NCBI GenBank assembly: GCA_937894065.1
Contig: CALCST010000016.1
Coordinates: forward strand, 116,863 to 180,862
Length of the DNA stretch: 64,000 nucleotides
Reading direction: 5' to 3'
Origin: an uncultured Parabacteroides sp.
Lineage (GTDB): Bacteria; Bacteroidota; Bacteroidia; Bacteroidales; Tannerellaceae
Both the position numbers and the translations under genes were made by a program. Shown here one piece after another: positions 9,626 to 19,286 of the stretch (within the stretch, counting starts at the first letter, position 1; every line of letters begins with the position of its first letter). A model generated the notes under the pieces. That model was not told the DNA's origin, did not search any database, and saw nothing but the letters and a program-made list of their open reading frames with translations.

Positions 9626-10471
9626 TCAATTTTCAATTTTTATCACCTTCACCAACCCATCCATAGGCTCCTTATATATTTCCCCAACTTCAAGCCCCAA
9701 TGAATTAGCCGCTTCTGTCAGTATATCTTTATAATAATAAGCCACAGAACCAGTGAAATGGATTTTCAGCTTGTCATAATCTGTATAGTTCATCACATTG
9801 CGTCTGAAAAAACTGCAGAAGCAATTGTAAACCATATTTTTTACAGCCGGTACATCAATATGTTCGTATATGAAAGGAGATATTGATGCAAGGAATCTGT
9901 TTGGAAAAGGCTGTCTGTAAACCCTGTCAATAATTTCGGCAGGAGAGAGGTTGTACTTCTCCATAAATGCTTTTACAAGATATTCCGGCATTTGTTTTTT
10001 CAGGCAATCACCAATGAATATTTTGCCAAGCACAGCACCGCTACCTTCGTCTCCAAGAATAAAACCTAATGGAGAAATTTGTTCTTCTATGCTTTCTCCG
10101 TTGAACAGACAGGAATTTGAACCCGTACCCAAAATACAGGCAATGCCTCGCTCATGTCCGCATAGTGCCAAAGCCGCTCCCAATAAGTCACTGTTGACAG
10201 AAATTTCAGCCGTCGGGAAAAAACTTCTCAACGCATTCTCAACAATGATATTCTTTTCCGGGAAAGCACATCCGGCTCCATAGAAATAAATTCTTTCTAT
10301 ATTATGATTCTTCAACAAAGGAAACAGACTTCCATTGACGGTAGATTTCATATCTTCCTCTGTCTGGAAATATGGATTCATGCCTACCGTGGAAATTCTC
10401 ATTATTTCCATTCCGTTGTCGGAAAGACACCAAGTAGTTTTAGTAGAGCCACTGTCTGCTATCAGATGCAT
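9626..10471 (-). CDS. BadF/BadG/BcrA/BcrD-type sugar kinase (probable GlcNAc/MurNAc kinase)
   Basis: 281 residues. The actin-like ATPase fold shows in the phosphate-1 motif LIADSGSTKTTWCLSD at the N-terminus and the phosphate-2 / adenosine region CILGTGSNSCLFNG and LGDEGSGAVLGKIF. Proteins of this subgroup phosphorylate N-acetylglucosamine or N-acetylmuramic acid. The location next to murQ makes a role in cell-wall sugar salvage likely. The start is 20 bp downstream of the nhaD stop, so the two are probably co-transcribed. Substrate choice is inferred from context only. Confidence 0.85.
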   Translation of the reverse strand: MHLIADSGSTKTTWCLSDNGMEIMRISTVGMNPYFQTEEDMKSTVNGSLFPLLKNHNIERIYFYGAGCAFPEKNIIVENALRSFFPTAEISVNSDLLGAALALCGHERGIACILGTGSNSCLFNGESIEEQISPLGFILGDEGSGAVLGKIFIGDCLKKQMPEYLVKAFMEKYNLSPAEIIDRVYRQPFPNRFLASISPFIYEHIDVPAVKNMVYNCFCSFFRRNVMNYTDYDKLKIHFTGSVAYYYKDILTEAANSLGLEVGEIYKEPMDGLVKVIKIEN

Positions 10472-10491
10472 TTCTGTATATTTTTAGGCAA

Positions 10492-11919
10492 TTAGAAAAT
10501 CATAGTTTGAATAATATATACTGCAGCACCCGAAAGATAACCAAGCATTGCCAGGAATGAAATATTCTTCAGATACCAAATGAAATTGATACGTTCCAAT
10601 CCCATAACAACAACACCTGCTGCAGAACCGATTATCAGCATACTGCCACCGACTCCGGCACAATAAGCAAGGAACTGCCAGAACACTCCGTCCTGAAGGA
10701 AATGTGATAAATATTCCGGATTTGCTGCTGCTTCGACCATTGCCTCCGTTGCAATCGGATACATACCAATTGCTCCAGCAACCAATGGAACATTATCTAC
10801 AATAGCAGATAGTGTACCTATTATTATATTTACAGCAAATACATTTCCAATATTCTCATCAAGCCAGGTTGAGAAATTTGTTAGTATTCCACTGTAGCGT
10901 AAAACTTCAACAGCTAAAAGAATACCAAGGAAAAACATCAGTGTAGCTCCGTCGATGCGGCGGATAACATTAGCCAATCTCAACTTGATGTTCTCGTCTA
11001 TATCTTGTTTCTTTTGATACATTATTTCTGTATAAACCCAAAGAGCACCAACAGCCATAAGTATTCCTACGAAAGGAGGCAGGTGCGTAATAGTCTTGAA
11101 TACCGGAACAAATAACAAGCTTATAACTCCAAGAACCAGTAATGCCAGTTTTTCCCTGTCTGCGAGTATTGATAATAAAGGATTATCGTTTACCTCTTTC
11201 GTTATTATTGGTGCAGTAACATTTCCATGCATTTTACGCATAATAAACAATGTAGGGACAATAGCTGATACCATACTTGGCAAAATCAGGTTTGGAATAG
11301 TTGCCTCTGTTGATATGTTTCCTTTTACCCACAACATAATAGTTGTCACATCACCGATAGGCGACCACGCACCACCACTGTTTGCCGCAATGATTATTAT
11401 ACTTCCGAACACCCAGCGTTCCTTGTAGTTGCCTATTAGTTTTCGGATAAGCATAATCATAACTATTGAAGTAGTTAGATTGTCAAGAACAGCCGACATG
11501 AAGAATGTCAGAGTTGCAATCAGCAGCAACAGCTTCTTTTTGCTTTTAGTCTTTATTCTGTTGGTGATAAATGTAAAACCACCGTGTGAGTCAATAAGCT
11601 CAACGGTAATCATCGCTCCAATGAGGAAGATAAGAGTTTCTGCTATCTCTCCAACACTGTCAAGCATTTGATGTTCCAGGACGAAATGAATGCACTGGTC
11701 CTTAAGAGACATCTCTTGAACACTAGGGTTGAGAGCCTTGAATATTTCAAAACTTTCGCCCGATACTGTTGGTACAAAGTCAGTGACTGAAAAGGTGTAT
11801 AACACCCAAAGTATTGTTCCGGTTAACAAAGCAGTGCCAGCTTTGTTTATCTTCAGTGGATGTTCCAGTGCGATACACAAATAACCCACTAGGAAGACTA
11901 TCAAAATACAAGTTAGCAT
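10492..11919 (-). CDS. nhaD: NhaD-type sodium:proton antiporter
   Basis: 475 residues, very hydrophobic, about 12 membrane segments. Conserved stretches include AVLDNLTTSIVMIML, AANSGGAWSPIGDVTTIMLW and AIVDNVPLVAGAIGMY, which match the ion-transporter superfamily with its paired conserved Asp-Asn-x-Thr/Pro motifs. It exchanges Na+ or Li+ for H+ across the inner membrane. A well-formed promoter lies upstream (11941-11971), and the gene appears to lead the nhaD-kinase-murQ unit. Confidence 0.9.
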   Translation of the reverse strand: MLTCILIVFLVGYLCIALEHPLKINKAGTALLTGTILWVLYTFSVTDFVPTVSGESFEIFKALNPSVQEMSLKDQCIHFVLEHQMLDSVGEIAETLIFLIGAMITVELIDSHGGFTFITNRIKTKSKKKLLLLIATLTFFMSAVLDNLTTSIVMIMLIRKLIGNYKERWVFGSIIIIAANSGGAWSPIGDVTTIMLWVKGNISTEATIPNLILPSMVSAIVPTLFIMRKMHGNVTAPIITKEVNDNPLLSILADREKLALLVLGVISLLFVPVFKTITHLPPFVGILMAVGALWVYTEIMYQKKQDIDENIKLRLANVIRRIDGATLMFFLGILLAVEVLRYSGILTNFSTWLDENIGNVFAVNIIIGTLSAIVDNVPLVAGAIGMYPIATEAMVEAAANPEYLSHFLQDGVFWQFLAYCAGVGGSMLIIGSAAGVVVMGLERINFIWYLKNISFLAMLGYLSGAAVYIIQTMIF

Positions 11920-11940
11920 ATTATTACGGTTTTTTATTTA

Positions 11941-11971
11941 CAAAAATAATTAATTAAGAGTGTATAGCAAA
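11941..11971 (-). promoter_or_regulatory. Bacteroides-type promoter for nhaD
   Basis: Minus strand: TTTG (11968-11971), 19-nt spacer, TATTTTTG (11941-11948). The -33 side shares the + strand string AGCAAAATAAA with the promoter at 8556. Confidence 0.8.
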
Positions 11972-12000
11972 ATAAAGAAACATAAACTATTAGCTTCAAA

Positions 12001-13179
12001 TTATTTTACTTCTTTAATTTTTAATCTCATAGTCTCATACCTCTTTTTTGCCACCAAACAATAAACCGCCAGTGACAACACGCAGCTTAAGGCCCCGATA
12101 AGAAAAGCTACTGCAAGAGAATGAGCTGAAGCGATAGCTCCGGCTGTAATTATACCAATACCAACACCGATATCAAACGATGTCAGATACGTTGAAGTTG
12201 CCGTTCCTCGCATCGACGGTTTGGCTATATTCACAAACAGGCATTGGTATGCCGGAACACCTGTTCCAAAGCCGATTCCTATCAGCAATGCACTTAGGAA
12301 AAATACAACCTCATTATGTATTGTGGCAAACAGAGTGAATACCACAGCCAATCCGGCAATTGAAGAAATCGCTACATGATGAATATATCCTTTGTCCACC
12401 AGTCTTCCTGAAATAAGTCTTGACGAACCTACGCCTGTAGCCATAAACAGGAAGAAATATCCCGGTTCGGTAATATTGTATTCTTTTCCGTAAAGGAGGA
12501 CGAATGATGTTATCATTCCGTAAGGTACAGCTACCAATATATAAGATAATGCCGAAGCCCATGCCGGAAGCAGAATAAAACGATCTAGCGAGAACGGCGG
12601 TCTTTTCACTTTCTCTCTTTCCTTGCATTTAATAAAAAATACAGACAGCAATCCGACTGCAGAACTCAATAATCCGGCAAGAACCACCGAATGGAAATTT
12701 CCGTGAGAATAAATCCATACAGCAATAAGCGGCGAGAGCGACATCGCAAGATTTATAGTCAATCCATAAAATCCCATTCCTTCACCTCGTCGGCTCGACG
12801 GGATAACGTCAATTGTTATCGTATTTCCCGAAACGGAAGTCATTCCCATCAGTCCGCCTTGAATGCAACGCACAATCATTATGCTCCACATCGCTGCTGC
12901 CCAGAAATATCCGCAAAACATTAGTGTAAAGCCAGTGAAGGCAAACACGTACAAATGCTTGCGCGAGAAGCAGTCCACCAGATAACCGGACAAAGGACGC
13001 ACCATAAGCAATCCCACAGTGTAGGCAGACAGAGCCAGACCTGCATCTTTTTCCGACAATCCCAGCTCTTCAACCAAATAGACCGGCATTGTCGGCATCA
13101 ACAGATAGAATGCAAAGTTCATCCAGAAATAGGACAAACAACATTGCACAAAATTCCTGCTCCAAAGTTTATCTTTCAT
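12001..13179 (-). CDS. MFS transporter
   Basis: 392 residues with about 12 transmembrane helices. YTVGLLMVRPLSGYLVDCFSRK carries the loop 2-3 G-x-L-x-D-x-x-x-R/K motif of the major facilitator superfamily, and IQGGLMGMTSVSGNTI fits helix 4. The substrate cannot be told; the shape resembles drug- or metabolite-efflux members. The ATG overlaps the stop codon of the ABC-F gene by one base (TAATG), so the pair is translationally coupled, with the ABC-F gene first. Confidence 0.9.
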   Translation of the reverse strand: MKDKLWSRNFVQCCLSYFWMNFAFYLLMPTMPVYLVEELGLSEKDAGLALSAYTVGLLMVRPLSGYLVDCFSRKHLYVFAFTGFTLMFCGYFWAAAMWSIMIVRCIQGGLMGMTSVSGNTITIDVIPSSRRGEGMGFYGLTINLAMSLSPLIAVWIYSHGNFHSVVLAGLLSSAVGLLSVFFIKCKEREKVKRPPFSLDRFILLPAWASALSYILVAVPYGMITSFVLLYGKEYNITEPGYFFLFMATGVGSSRLISGRLVDKGYIHHVAISSIAGLAVVFTLFATIHNEVVFFLSALLIGIGFGTGVPAYQCLFVNIAKPSMRGTATSTYLTSFDIGVGIGIITAGAIASAHSLAVAFLIGALSCVLSLAVYCLVAKKRYETMRLKIKEVK

Positions 13180-15056
13180 TATGCAAATTCACTAAGTTCA
13201 AGCCAGCGAAGAGTCTTTTCGTCAATCTCCTCGATTAACTTTGTGATACGGTCAGATTTAGCAAGAAGCTCGTCAGTGCTTAAAGTTCCGCTGCTCAAAG
13301 CTGCTTCAATTTCCGCCTTTTCTGCTTCAAGTTGAGGAATCTCAGCATCCAGAGCCTCAAATTCTTTCTTTTCCTTGAAAGTAAGTTTCTTCTTTGGCTG
13401 TTCCTGTCGGCGGGGTTTTTCAGGTTCCGGAGCGGCTTTTGCCTGCTTTGCCGCTTCCTGTTCTTTTTCCAGCTGGTCCTGATAATCCTTCCATTCACGA
13501 TATTGAGTGTAGTTTCCAGGGAAATCTTTGATGTCAGCCTGACCACGGAACACCAGCAGATGGTCCACAACTTTGTCCATGAAATATCTGTCGTGCGACA
13601 CAACAATTACGCATCCCTTGAACGAACGCAAATATTCCTCAAGCACATTCAGCGTTACGATGTCCAGGTCGTTTGTCGGCTCGTCCAGAACAAGGAAGTT
13701 CGGATTACGCATCAGCACAGTGCAAAGATAAAGTCGTCTTTTCTCACCGCCACTTAGCTTATATACATAATTATGCTGCTTTTCAGGCGTGAAAAGGAAG
13801 AAGTTCAGGAATTGTGACACACTCATTTTACGTCCGTCGCCAAGGTCGATATATTCGGCAATTTTCTGAACCACGTCAATTACCTTCATCTGCTCGTCAA
13901 ACTGCAATCCTTCCTGGCTGTAATAACCGAAACGCACAGTTTCACCAATGTCGAAGCATCCGCTGTCCGGCTCCACTTCGCCCATAAGCATTTTGATGAA
14001 GGTTGATTTTCCCGTACCATTGTTGCCAACGATACCAAGTTTCTCATATCGTGCAAAAATATAATTGAAATCCTCTGTGATTTTCAAATCGTCAAATCGC
14101 TTTGAAACGTGTTTTGCCTCAAAAATCTTAGAGCCGATATACGAAGCCTTCACGTCCAGATTCACCTGTCCGGCTTCTCTCTGCTGTTTAGCTTTCTTTT
14201 CCAGCTCATAGAATGCGTCGATTCTGTATTTAGCTTTCGTGCCTCGTGCCTGTGGTTGACGGCGCATCCAGTCCAATTCTTTTCTCAGCAGATTGTTTGC
14301 CCTTTCCACTTCGGCATTCTGAGCTTCCACTCGTTCGGCACGTTTTTCAAGATAATAATTATAATTGCCCTTATACTGATAAATCTGCTTGCGGTCAATT
14401 TCTATAATCTCGTTACAAACTCTGTCGAGGAAATATCTGTCGTGCGTAACCATAAGGATACTGATATTCGCACGGCTCAGATAACCTTCCAGCCATTCGG
14501 TCATTTCAAGGTCCAGGTGGTTGGTCGGCTCGTCGAGGATAATCAGTTCTGGGTCGGTAATCAGCACATTGGCAAGAGCCACTCTCTTTAGCTGTCCGCC
14601 GGAAAGACTTTCAACTTTCTGGTCGAGATTGTGGATTTTCAGCTGCCCCAGAATCTGCTTTGCCCTTTGCTCGTAGTCCCATGCTTTCAGAGCATCCATT
14701 CTTTCAAGTATATCGTTCAGATTGCTGTGGTCGCCGCTGCTCATTGCCTGTTCATATTCGGCAATAAGTTTCACTGTTTCATTTTTTGAATAGAAACAAG
14801 CCTGAAGCACAGTCAGTCCTTCCGGATAAACGGGCGACTGCTCCAGATAACCTACTCGCAAATCATTGCGGAAAATAACTGAGCCGCTGTCATAATCCTC
14901 TTTCCCGGCTATGATATTAAGCAAGGTTGTTTTCCCGCTTCCGTTCTTTGCAATCAGACCGATTTTCTGACCTTGCTCTATACCGAAAGTTATATCTTCG
15001 AAAAGCATCAGGTCGCCGAAACTTTTCGTAAGTTTATCTATGTTGAGTTGTACCAT
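13179..15056 (-). CDS. ABC-F family ATP-binding protein (Uup-like)
   Basis: 625 residues with two ABC ATPase domains and no membrane segment. Domain 1 has Walker A GLIAKNGSGKTTL, signature LSGGQLKRVALANVL and Walker B LIILDEPTNHLDL. Domain 2 has Walker A GIVGNNGTGKSTF, signature LSGGEKRRLYLCTVL and Walker B FLVLDEPTNDLDI. A basic interdomain linker (about 240-300) and a C-terminal coiled coil (about 530-625, rich in E, K and Q) follow the Uup layout. ABC-F proteins work on the ribosome rather than in transport. It leads a two-gene unit with the MFS transporter and has a strong promoter at 15076-15107. Confidence 0.95.
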   Translation of the reverse strand: MVQLNIDKLTKSFGDLMLFEDITFGIEQGQKIGLIAKNGSGKTTLLNIIAGKEDYDSGSVIFRNDLRVGYLEQSPVYPEGLTVLQACFYSKNETVKLIAEYEQAMSSGDHSNLNDILERMDALKAWDYEQRAKQILGQLKIHNLDQKVESLSGGQLKRVALANVLITDPELIILDEPTNHLDLEMTEWLEGYLSRANISILMVTHDRYFLDRVCNEIIEIDRKQIYQYKGNYNYYLEKRAERVEAQNAEVERANNLLRKELDWMRRQPQARGTKAKYRIDAFYELEKKAKQQREAGQVNLDVKASYIGSKIFEAKHVSKRFDDLKITEDFNYIFARYEKLGIVGNNGTGKSTFIKMLMGEVEPDSGCFDIGETVRFGYYSQEGLQFDEQMKVIDVVQKIAEYIDLGDGRKMSVSQFLNFFLFTPEKQHNYVYKLSGGEKRRLYLCTVLMRNPNFLVLDEPTNDLDIVTLNVLEEYLRSFKGCVIVVSHDRYFMDKVVDHLLVFRGQADIKDFPGNYTQYREWKDYQDQLEKEQEAAKQAKAAPEPEKPRRQEQPKKKLTFKEKKEFEALDAEIPQLEAEKAEIEAALSSGTLSTDELLAKSDRITKLIEEIDEKTLRWLELSEFA

Positions 15057-15075
15057 TTCGTATTATTTTTATTTG

Positions 15076-15107
15076 CAAAAATAAGCAAAGGAGAGTGCAG
15101 AGCCAAA
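15076..15107 (-). promoter_or_regulatory. Bacteroides-type promoter for the ABC-F / MFS unit
   Basis: Minus strand: TTTG (15104-15107), 20-nt spacer, TATTTTTG (15076-15083). The spacer holds CTCTGCACTCTCCTTTG, close to the spacer of the promoter at 8556. Confidence 0.8.
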
Positions 15108-15869
15108 TCAAAAGCTTGTTTTCATCCGGTGTATTCATTCTAAACGTATGGCGTTGCTCTACGCTATAAAATCTAAGGTCCTCAGCCAATTTGATGCCAC
15201 TAAACTAATTATATTATCAAAATGCTCAAATCCCATCATTTTTGCTTACCACCCTTTCTGTAAAAACACCATGAAAATATGCGGAAAATGAGTTTTTCGG
15301 ACTGAAATGACGGTATTAAAGCATATAAATGCCGATATATACGGACCGAAAACTGCTTATATATTACCCCACGAGTGCTTACATTTGGCCCCACGGATGC
15401 CTATGTCCGATAGTAAATACCGTATTTTATGGAAAAATTACCTTTGTAAATTACAAAATCGGGAATTTTGGCTCTCCAGAGACCTTTTTCATCATCAAAA
15501 CGTTCTGATTTTTCAATCGAAATAGGATTTTCAAAATGGAAAGTATATTCATTAATAGCTTTCACTGTGGGTTTATATATCCGGATAGAATATGATTTGT
15601 TTTTGCAAAATATAAGAGTAATGGATAATATCTTTACTTTTTGTAAAAGCTTAACTCCGTGAGAGTGCGATTTTTTTGAGTTATACGTGCCTGGTATCGA
15701 TTTATCCGAGTGTGAAAGACTTAAATTGACATTTTGATATTTTGACAAAATGATATAGACTGATTAAAAAAGCCAAAAATACAATATTGCTAAACCGTGT
15801 GAATTTAAAATAAAGCATAAATATTTATATATAGCTTACTGCCAGATTCCTTTGTATGATTCAATTGGC
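15108..15869. other. Intergenic stretch with repeat-like modules, no convincing gene
   Basis: No open frame here looks like a protein. Visible pieces are a short hairpin GCGTTGCTCTACGC near 15150; a cluster of ATATATACGGAC, two CCCCACG boxes and GCCTATGTCC at about 15335-15415, which reappears rearranged near 63,450-63,530; and CCGTGAGAGTGCG at 15657-15669 followed about 65 bp later by TTGACATTTTGATATTTTG, a combination that also occurs at 20,927-21,020. Confidence 0.5.
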
Positions 15870-15926
15870 TAAATTTGCAAAATTGAAATGTATGTGTTGG
15901 AATATCATTATTTGAGAGAGAGAAAA

Positions 15927-16913
15927 ATGGAGAAAGGGTTAGAATTTTTGTTCGGGCGTCTCGAACGCCGGAATTCTGTATTTGCGATTGAAAGCGTAGC
16001 TTTGATATATAATGCGTTGACGACGTTGATTATATTCATGCTTTTCAACCGGCTTGACAATCCCGGTCAAATGCTTTATGAGCGTTGTGGAATAGTTCTT
16101 CTTACCTTGTCTCTTATGACCGTATATAAGTTGCGTCCATGCCGTTTCACAGCGTTGATTCGCGTAATTGCGCAGATGTCTCTCCTTGCATATTGGTATC
16201 CCGAAACATATGAATTTAACAGTGTTCTGCCAAATTTGGACCATTGGTTTGCTGGAGCAGACCAGTTGCTGTTTGGCTGCCAGCCATCACTTGCATTCAG
16301 TTCACATTATCATTATAAATTTTTGAGTGAAGCTTTCAATATGGGATATTTCTTTTATTATCCTATGATATTCATGGTTGTGATATATTATTTTATCAAG
16401 CATTTTGAATATTTTGAGAAAGTGGCGTTCCTACTTACAGCTTCGTTTTTCATGTATTATATATTCTATATACTTGTTCCGGTTGCCGGTCCTCAGTTTT
16501 ATTTTCCGGCAATAGGAATGGAGAATGTGCTTGACGGTAATTTCTTGTCCATAGGTGATTATTTCCATCACAATCGAGATTTACTTCCCGGTCCCGGATA
16601 TACTGACGGTTTTTTCTATAAGTTAGTGGAATCGTCGCAACAGGTTGGAGAAAGGCCGACGGCGGCTTTCCCCAGCTCTCATGTTGCCATATCAACAATT
16701 GTGATGCTGCTGGCATTTGATGCTAACCGCCGTCTGGCTCTGTTTATGTTTCCTTTTTATGTTTTGCTCTGTTGCGCGACAGTTTATATTCAGGCACATT
16801 ATCTGATAGATTCCGTAATGGGATTCGTAACATCATTCTTTGTCCTCAGGTTTGTGATGTTCTTATACGAAAAATATTTTTCGGTAAGGCGCCTTTACGC
16901 AGTCCGGGCATAA
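15927..16913 (+). CDS. PAP2 superfamily membrane phosphatase
   Basis: 328 residues from the chosen ATG (MEKGLEFLFGRL), with about eight hydrophobic segments. The phosphatase core is near the C-terminus: GERPTAAFPSSHVAIST carries the PSSH motif with the catalytic His, and AHYLIDSVMGF carries the second conserved His and Asp. Such enzymes remove phosphate from lipids such as undecaprenyl pyrophosphate or phosphatidate at the membrane. An ATG at 15888 would add 13 residues, but a -7-like box TAAATTTG (15870-15877) would then leave almost no leader, while the purine-rich GAGAGAGAGAAAA sits right before 15927; I prefer 15927. Confidence 0.9.
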   Translation: MEKGLEFLFGRLERRNSVFAIESVALIYNALTTLIIFMLFNRLDNPGQMLYERCGIVLLTLSLMTVYKLRPCRFTALIRVIAQMSLLAYWYPETYEFNSVLPNLDHWFAGADQLLFGCQPSLAFSSHYHYKFLSEAFNMGYFFYYPMIFMVVIYYFIKHFEYFEKVAFLLTASFFMYYIFYILVPVAGPQFYFPAIGMENVLDGNFLSIGDYFHHNRDLLPGPGYTDGFFYKLVESSQQVGERPTAAFPSSHVAISTIVMLLAFDANRRLALFMFPFYVLLCCATVYIQAHYLIDSVMGFVTSFFVLRFVMFLYEKYFSVRRLYAVRA

Positions 16914-16917
16914 TTTA

Positions 16918-17328
16918 TCAAGAAATAATAGTTGCAACGATTTTCCTTGCTCCGCCATAATTGCGGAATTCGCACAGATATATACCTTGCCATGTTCCGA
17001 GATTAAGCCTGTGGTTGGTTATCGGAATAGTTATGCTGCTGCCAATCATGGTTGATTTGGCATGAGCCGGCATGTCATCATCGCCTTCGTAAGTGTGTCT
17101 GTAGAAACTTTCTCTTTCCTTTACTATATTGTTGAAAATACTTTCCAAATCAACTTGAACGTCCGGGTCGGCATTTTCGTTAATCGACAAGGCTGCAGAT
17201 GTATGTTTGATAAACAGGTGCAGTAGTCCGAATTGCGGTAAATCCGGTAAATGTTTTTCCACTTCTGACGTAATTAGGTGGAAGCCGCGGCAATAGCTTG
17301 GTAGCTTGAATTCTGTTTGATTTGTCAT
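16918..17328 (-). CDS. yjbQ: YjbQ / UPF0047 family protein
   Basis: 136 residues from the ATG at 17326-17328 (MTNQTEFKLPSYCRGFHLIT). A longer frame extends to 17409 but runs into the octamer repeat, so the shorter start is chosen. Family marks are LLHLFIKHTSAALSINENAD with conserved His and Asp/Asn residues, and NHRLNLGTWQGIYLCEFRN. Members are small cytosolic proteins with weak thiamine-phosphate-synthase-like activity; their true role is unsettled. It converges with the PAP2 gene, only 4 bp apart, so no room for a separate terminator is left. Confidence 0.9.
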   Translation of the reverse strand: MTNQTEFKLPSYCRGFHLITSEVEKHLPDLPQFGLLHLFIKHTSAALSINENADPDVQVDLESIFNNIVKERESFYRHTYEGDDDMPAHAKSTMIGSSITIPITNHRLNLGTWQGIYLCEFRNYGGARKIVATIIS

Positions 17329-17338
17329 AATTGTTGTA

Positions 17339-17432
17339 GTTGACAAGTTAACAAGTTGACAAGAAAACAAGGAGAAAATCTTATGAAAAATCCTTTCCTT
17401 CCTTGTCAACTTGTAAGCTTGTTAACTTGTCT
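17339..17432. repeat. Octamer-family inverted repeat (copy 6)
   Basis: Left arm units GTTGACAA, GTTAACAA, GTTGACAA, then GAAAACAAGG; right arm CCTTGTCAACTTGTAAGCTT and GTTAACTTGTCTC. It lies between the divergent yjbQ and pruA genes, 10 bp from the yjbQ start. Confidence 0.8.
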
Positions 17433-17537
17433 CTTTTTTATTGCTATTTTAACACTTAAAGAATAAATAATTGAAAACTTTTTTCTAAGTTTACCGCAAC
17501 AAAAATAAGATTTAACCTTTAATAATTACGAATTATC

Positions 17538-19169
17538 ATGGATAATGCATTATTTAGATTTCCGAAGCCCATTAATGAGCCGGTAAAGAGCTATGCTCCC
17601 GGTAGTGTTGAAAAAGCAGCCTTGAAACAGGCTCTTGCGCAGTTGTCTTCAGAAGAATGGGATATACCTTTGGTGATTGGAGGTAAGGAAATCCGCACAG
17701 GCAATACTGGTAAAGTAGTTATGCCTCACGACCACAAACACGTATTGGCCACTTATCATCAGGCAGGAGAAAAAGAAGTTCAGATGGCTATTGATGCCGC
17801 TATGAAAGCTCATAAGGAATGGTCAGAACTTCCTTGGGTGGAAAGAGCTTCTGTAATGCTTAAGGCTGCCGAATTGTTTGCGACTAAATATCGTTATTTA
17901 TTGAATGCCTCTGTAATGTTGGGACAGAGTAAGAATCCTTTCCAGGCTGAAATTGATGCTCCTTGCGAATTGATTGATTTCCTTCGCTTCAGCACATTCT
18001 ATGCTAGCCAGGTTTATGCTGACCAGCCTTATTCTGAAACTGGTACTCTCAACAGAATGGAATACCGTGCATTGGAAGGTTTCGTATTCTCATTGACTCC
18101 GTTCAACTTCACATCTATTGCTTCAAACTTGAATATGGCTCCGGCAATGATGGGTAACGTTGCTGTTTGGAAACCTTCAACTACAGCTATATATTCAAAC
18201 TATTTGTTGATGAAAGTATTCAAGGAAGCAGGTTTGCCTGATGGTGTTATCAACTTTATCCCTGGTAAGGGTAGCACAATCGGTAAAGTTATCACAGCAA
18301 GCTCAGACTTGGCTGGATTCCACTTCACTGGTTCTACATCAACATTCAATACTTTGTGGAGACAGATGGGCGAAAACCTTGGTCACTACAAATCATATCC
18401 TAAGATTGTTGGTGAAACAGGTGGTAAGAACTTCATCTTTGCTCATCCGTCTGCATCTCCTCTTGAAGTTGCAACAGCTATCGTTCGCGGTGCATTTGAA
18501 TATCAGGGACAGAAATGTTCTGCTGGTTCTCGTGCTTATTTGCCTAAATCTTTGTGGAAAGACATCAAGGATTATGTTGGCGATATGCTGAAAGAAATCA
18601 AGATGGGTGATGTTCAGGACTTCACAAACTTCATCAACGCAGTTATCGATGAGGCTTCATTCGATAATATCATGAGTTATATCAACTATGCAAAACAGTC
18701 TCCGGATGCTGAAATCGTATTCGGTGGTAATGGCGACAAGTCTGTAGGTTATTTTGTTGAACCAACTGTAATCCTTACAACAGACCCAATGTTCAAGAGC
18801 ATGGTTGAAGAAATCTTCGGTCCGGTTATCACAATCTTCTTGTATGATGACGACAAATATGAAGAAACTCTTGAATTGTGCGACCGCACTTCACCTTATG
18901 GTTTGACAGGTTCAATCTTCTCACGCGACAGATATGCTATTGATATGGCATTTAATAAATTGCGTTATGCAGCCGGAAACTTCTATATCAACGATAAACC
19001 GACAGGTGCTGTAATTGCTCAGCAGCCATTCGGTGGTTCTCGTGCTTCCGGAACTAACGATAAGGCTGGTGGTCCATTGAACTTGATACGTTGGACAAAT
19101 CCTCGTTGTATCAAAGAGGCTTTGGTTCCGCCAACAAGCTACGGATATCCTTTCTTAGGTGAGAAATAA
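17538..19169 (+). CDS. pruA: L-glutamate gamma-semialdehyde dehydrogenase (P5C dehydrogenase)
   Basis: 543 residues, the length of the stand-alone P5C dehydrogenase group. The aldehyde dehydrogenase fold is clear: KPSTTAIYSNYLLMKVF (cofactor region), FTGSTSTFN (Rossmann turn), KIVGETGGKNF with the general-base Glu, and YQGQKCSAGSRAYLP with the catalytic Cys. It oxidises glutamate semialdehyde to glutamate with NAD+, the second step of proline catabolism. Proline dehydrogenase, the first step, is encoded 117 bp downstream in the same direction; the gap is filled by an octamer repeat. Confidence 0.96.
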   Translation: MDNALFRFPKPINEPVKSYAPGSVEKAALKQALAQLSSEEWDIPLVIGGKEIRTGNTGKVVMPHDHKHVLATYHQAGEKEVQMAIDAAMKAHKEWSELPWVERASVMLKAAELFATKYRYLLNASVMLGQSKNPFQAEIDAPCELIDFLRFSTFYASQVYADQPYSETGTLNRMEYRALEGFVFSLTPFNFTSIASNLNMAPAMMGNVAVWKPSTTAIYSNYLLMKVFKEAGLPDGVINFIPGKGSTIGKVITASSDLAGFHFTGSTSTFNTLWRQMGENLGHYKSYPKIVGETGGKNFIFAHPSASPLEVATAIVRGAFEYQGQKCSAGSRAYLPKSLWKDIKDYVGDMLKEIKMGDVQDFTNFINAVIDEASFDNIMSYINYAKQSPDAEIVFGGNGDKSVGYFVEPTVILTTDPMFKSMVEEIFGPVITIFLYDDDKYEETLELCDRTSPYGLTGSIFSRDRYAIDMAFNKLRYAAGNFYINDKPTGAVIAQQPFGGSRASGTNDKAGGPLNLIRWTNPRCIKEALVPPTSYGYPFLGEK

Positions 19170-19175
19170 AGAATA

Positions 19176-19262
19176 GAGACAAGGTAACGAGTTGACAAGT
19201 TGACAAGGGAAATAAGCCTTGTCAACTTGTTCCCTTGTCAACTTGTATCTAAATTGTTAACC
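19176..19262. repeat. Octamer-family inverted repeat (copy 7)
   Basis: Left arm GAGACAAGGTAACGAGTTGAC followed by tandem GTTGACAA units; right arm CCTTGTCAACTTGTTCCC and TTGTCAACTTGTATC. It sits inside the presumed pruA-proline dehydrogenase operon. Confidence 0.85.
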
Positions 19263-19286
19263 TAATATTCCCCCCAATTAATCATT

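Noticed and set aside
15130..15200. Possible tRNA-like fold around GCGTTGCTCTACGC
   Set aside because: Only one short stem is present; no cloverleaf, anticodon arm or T-arm sequence could be found.
15401..15748. 115-residue open frame on the minus strand
   Set aside because: No recognisable domain, odd composition, no ribosome-binding site, and it overlaps the repeat-like modules of the gap.
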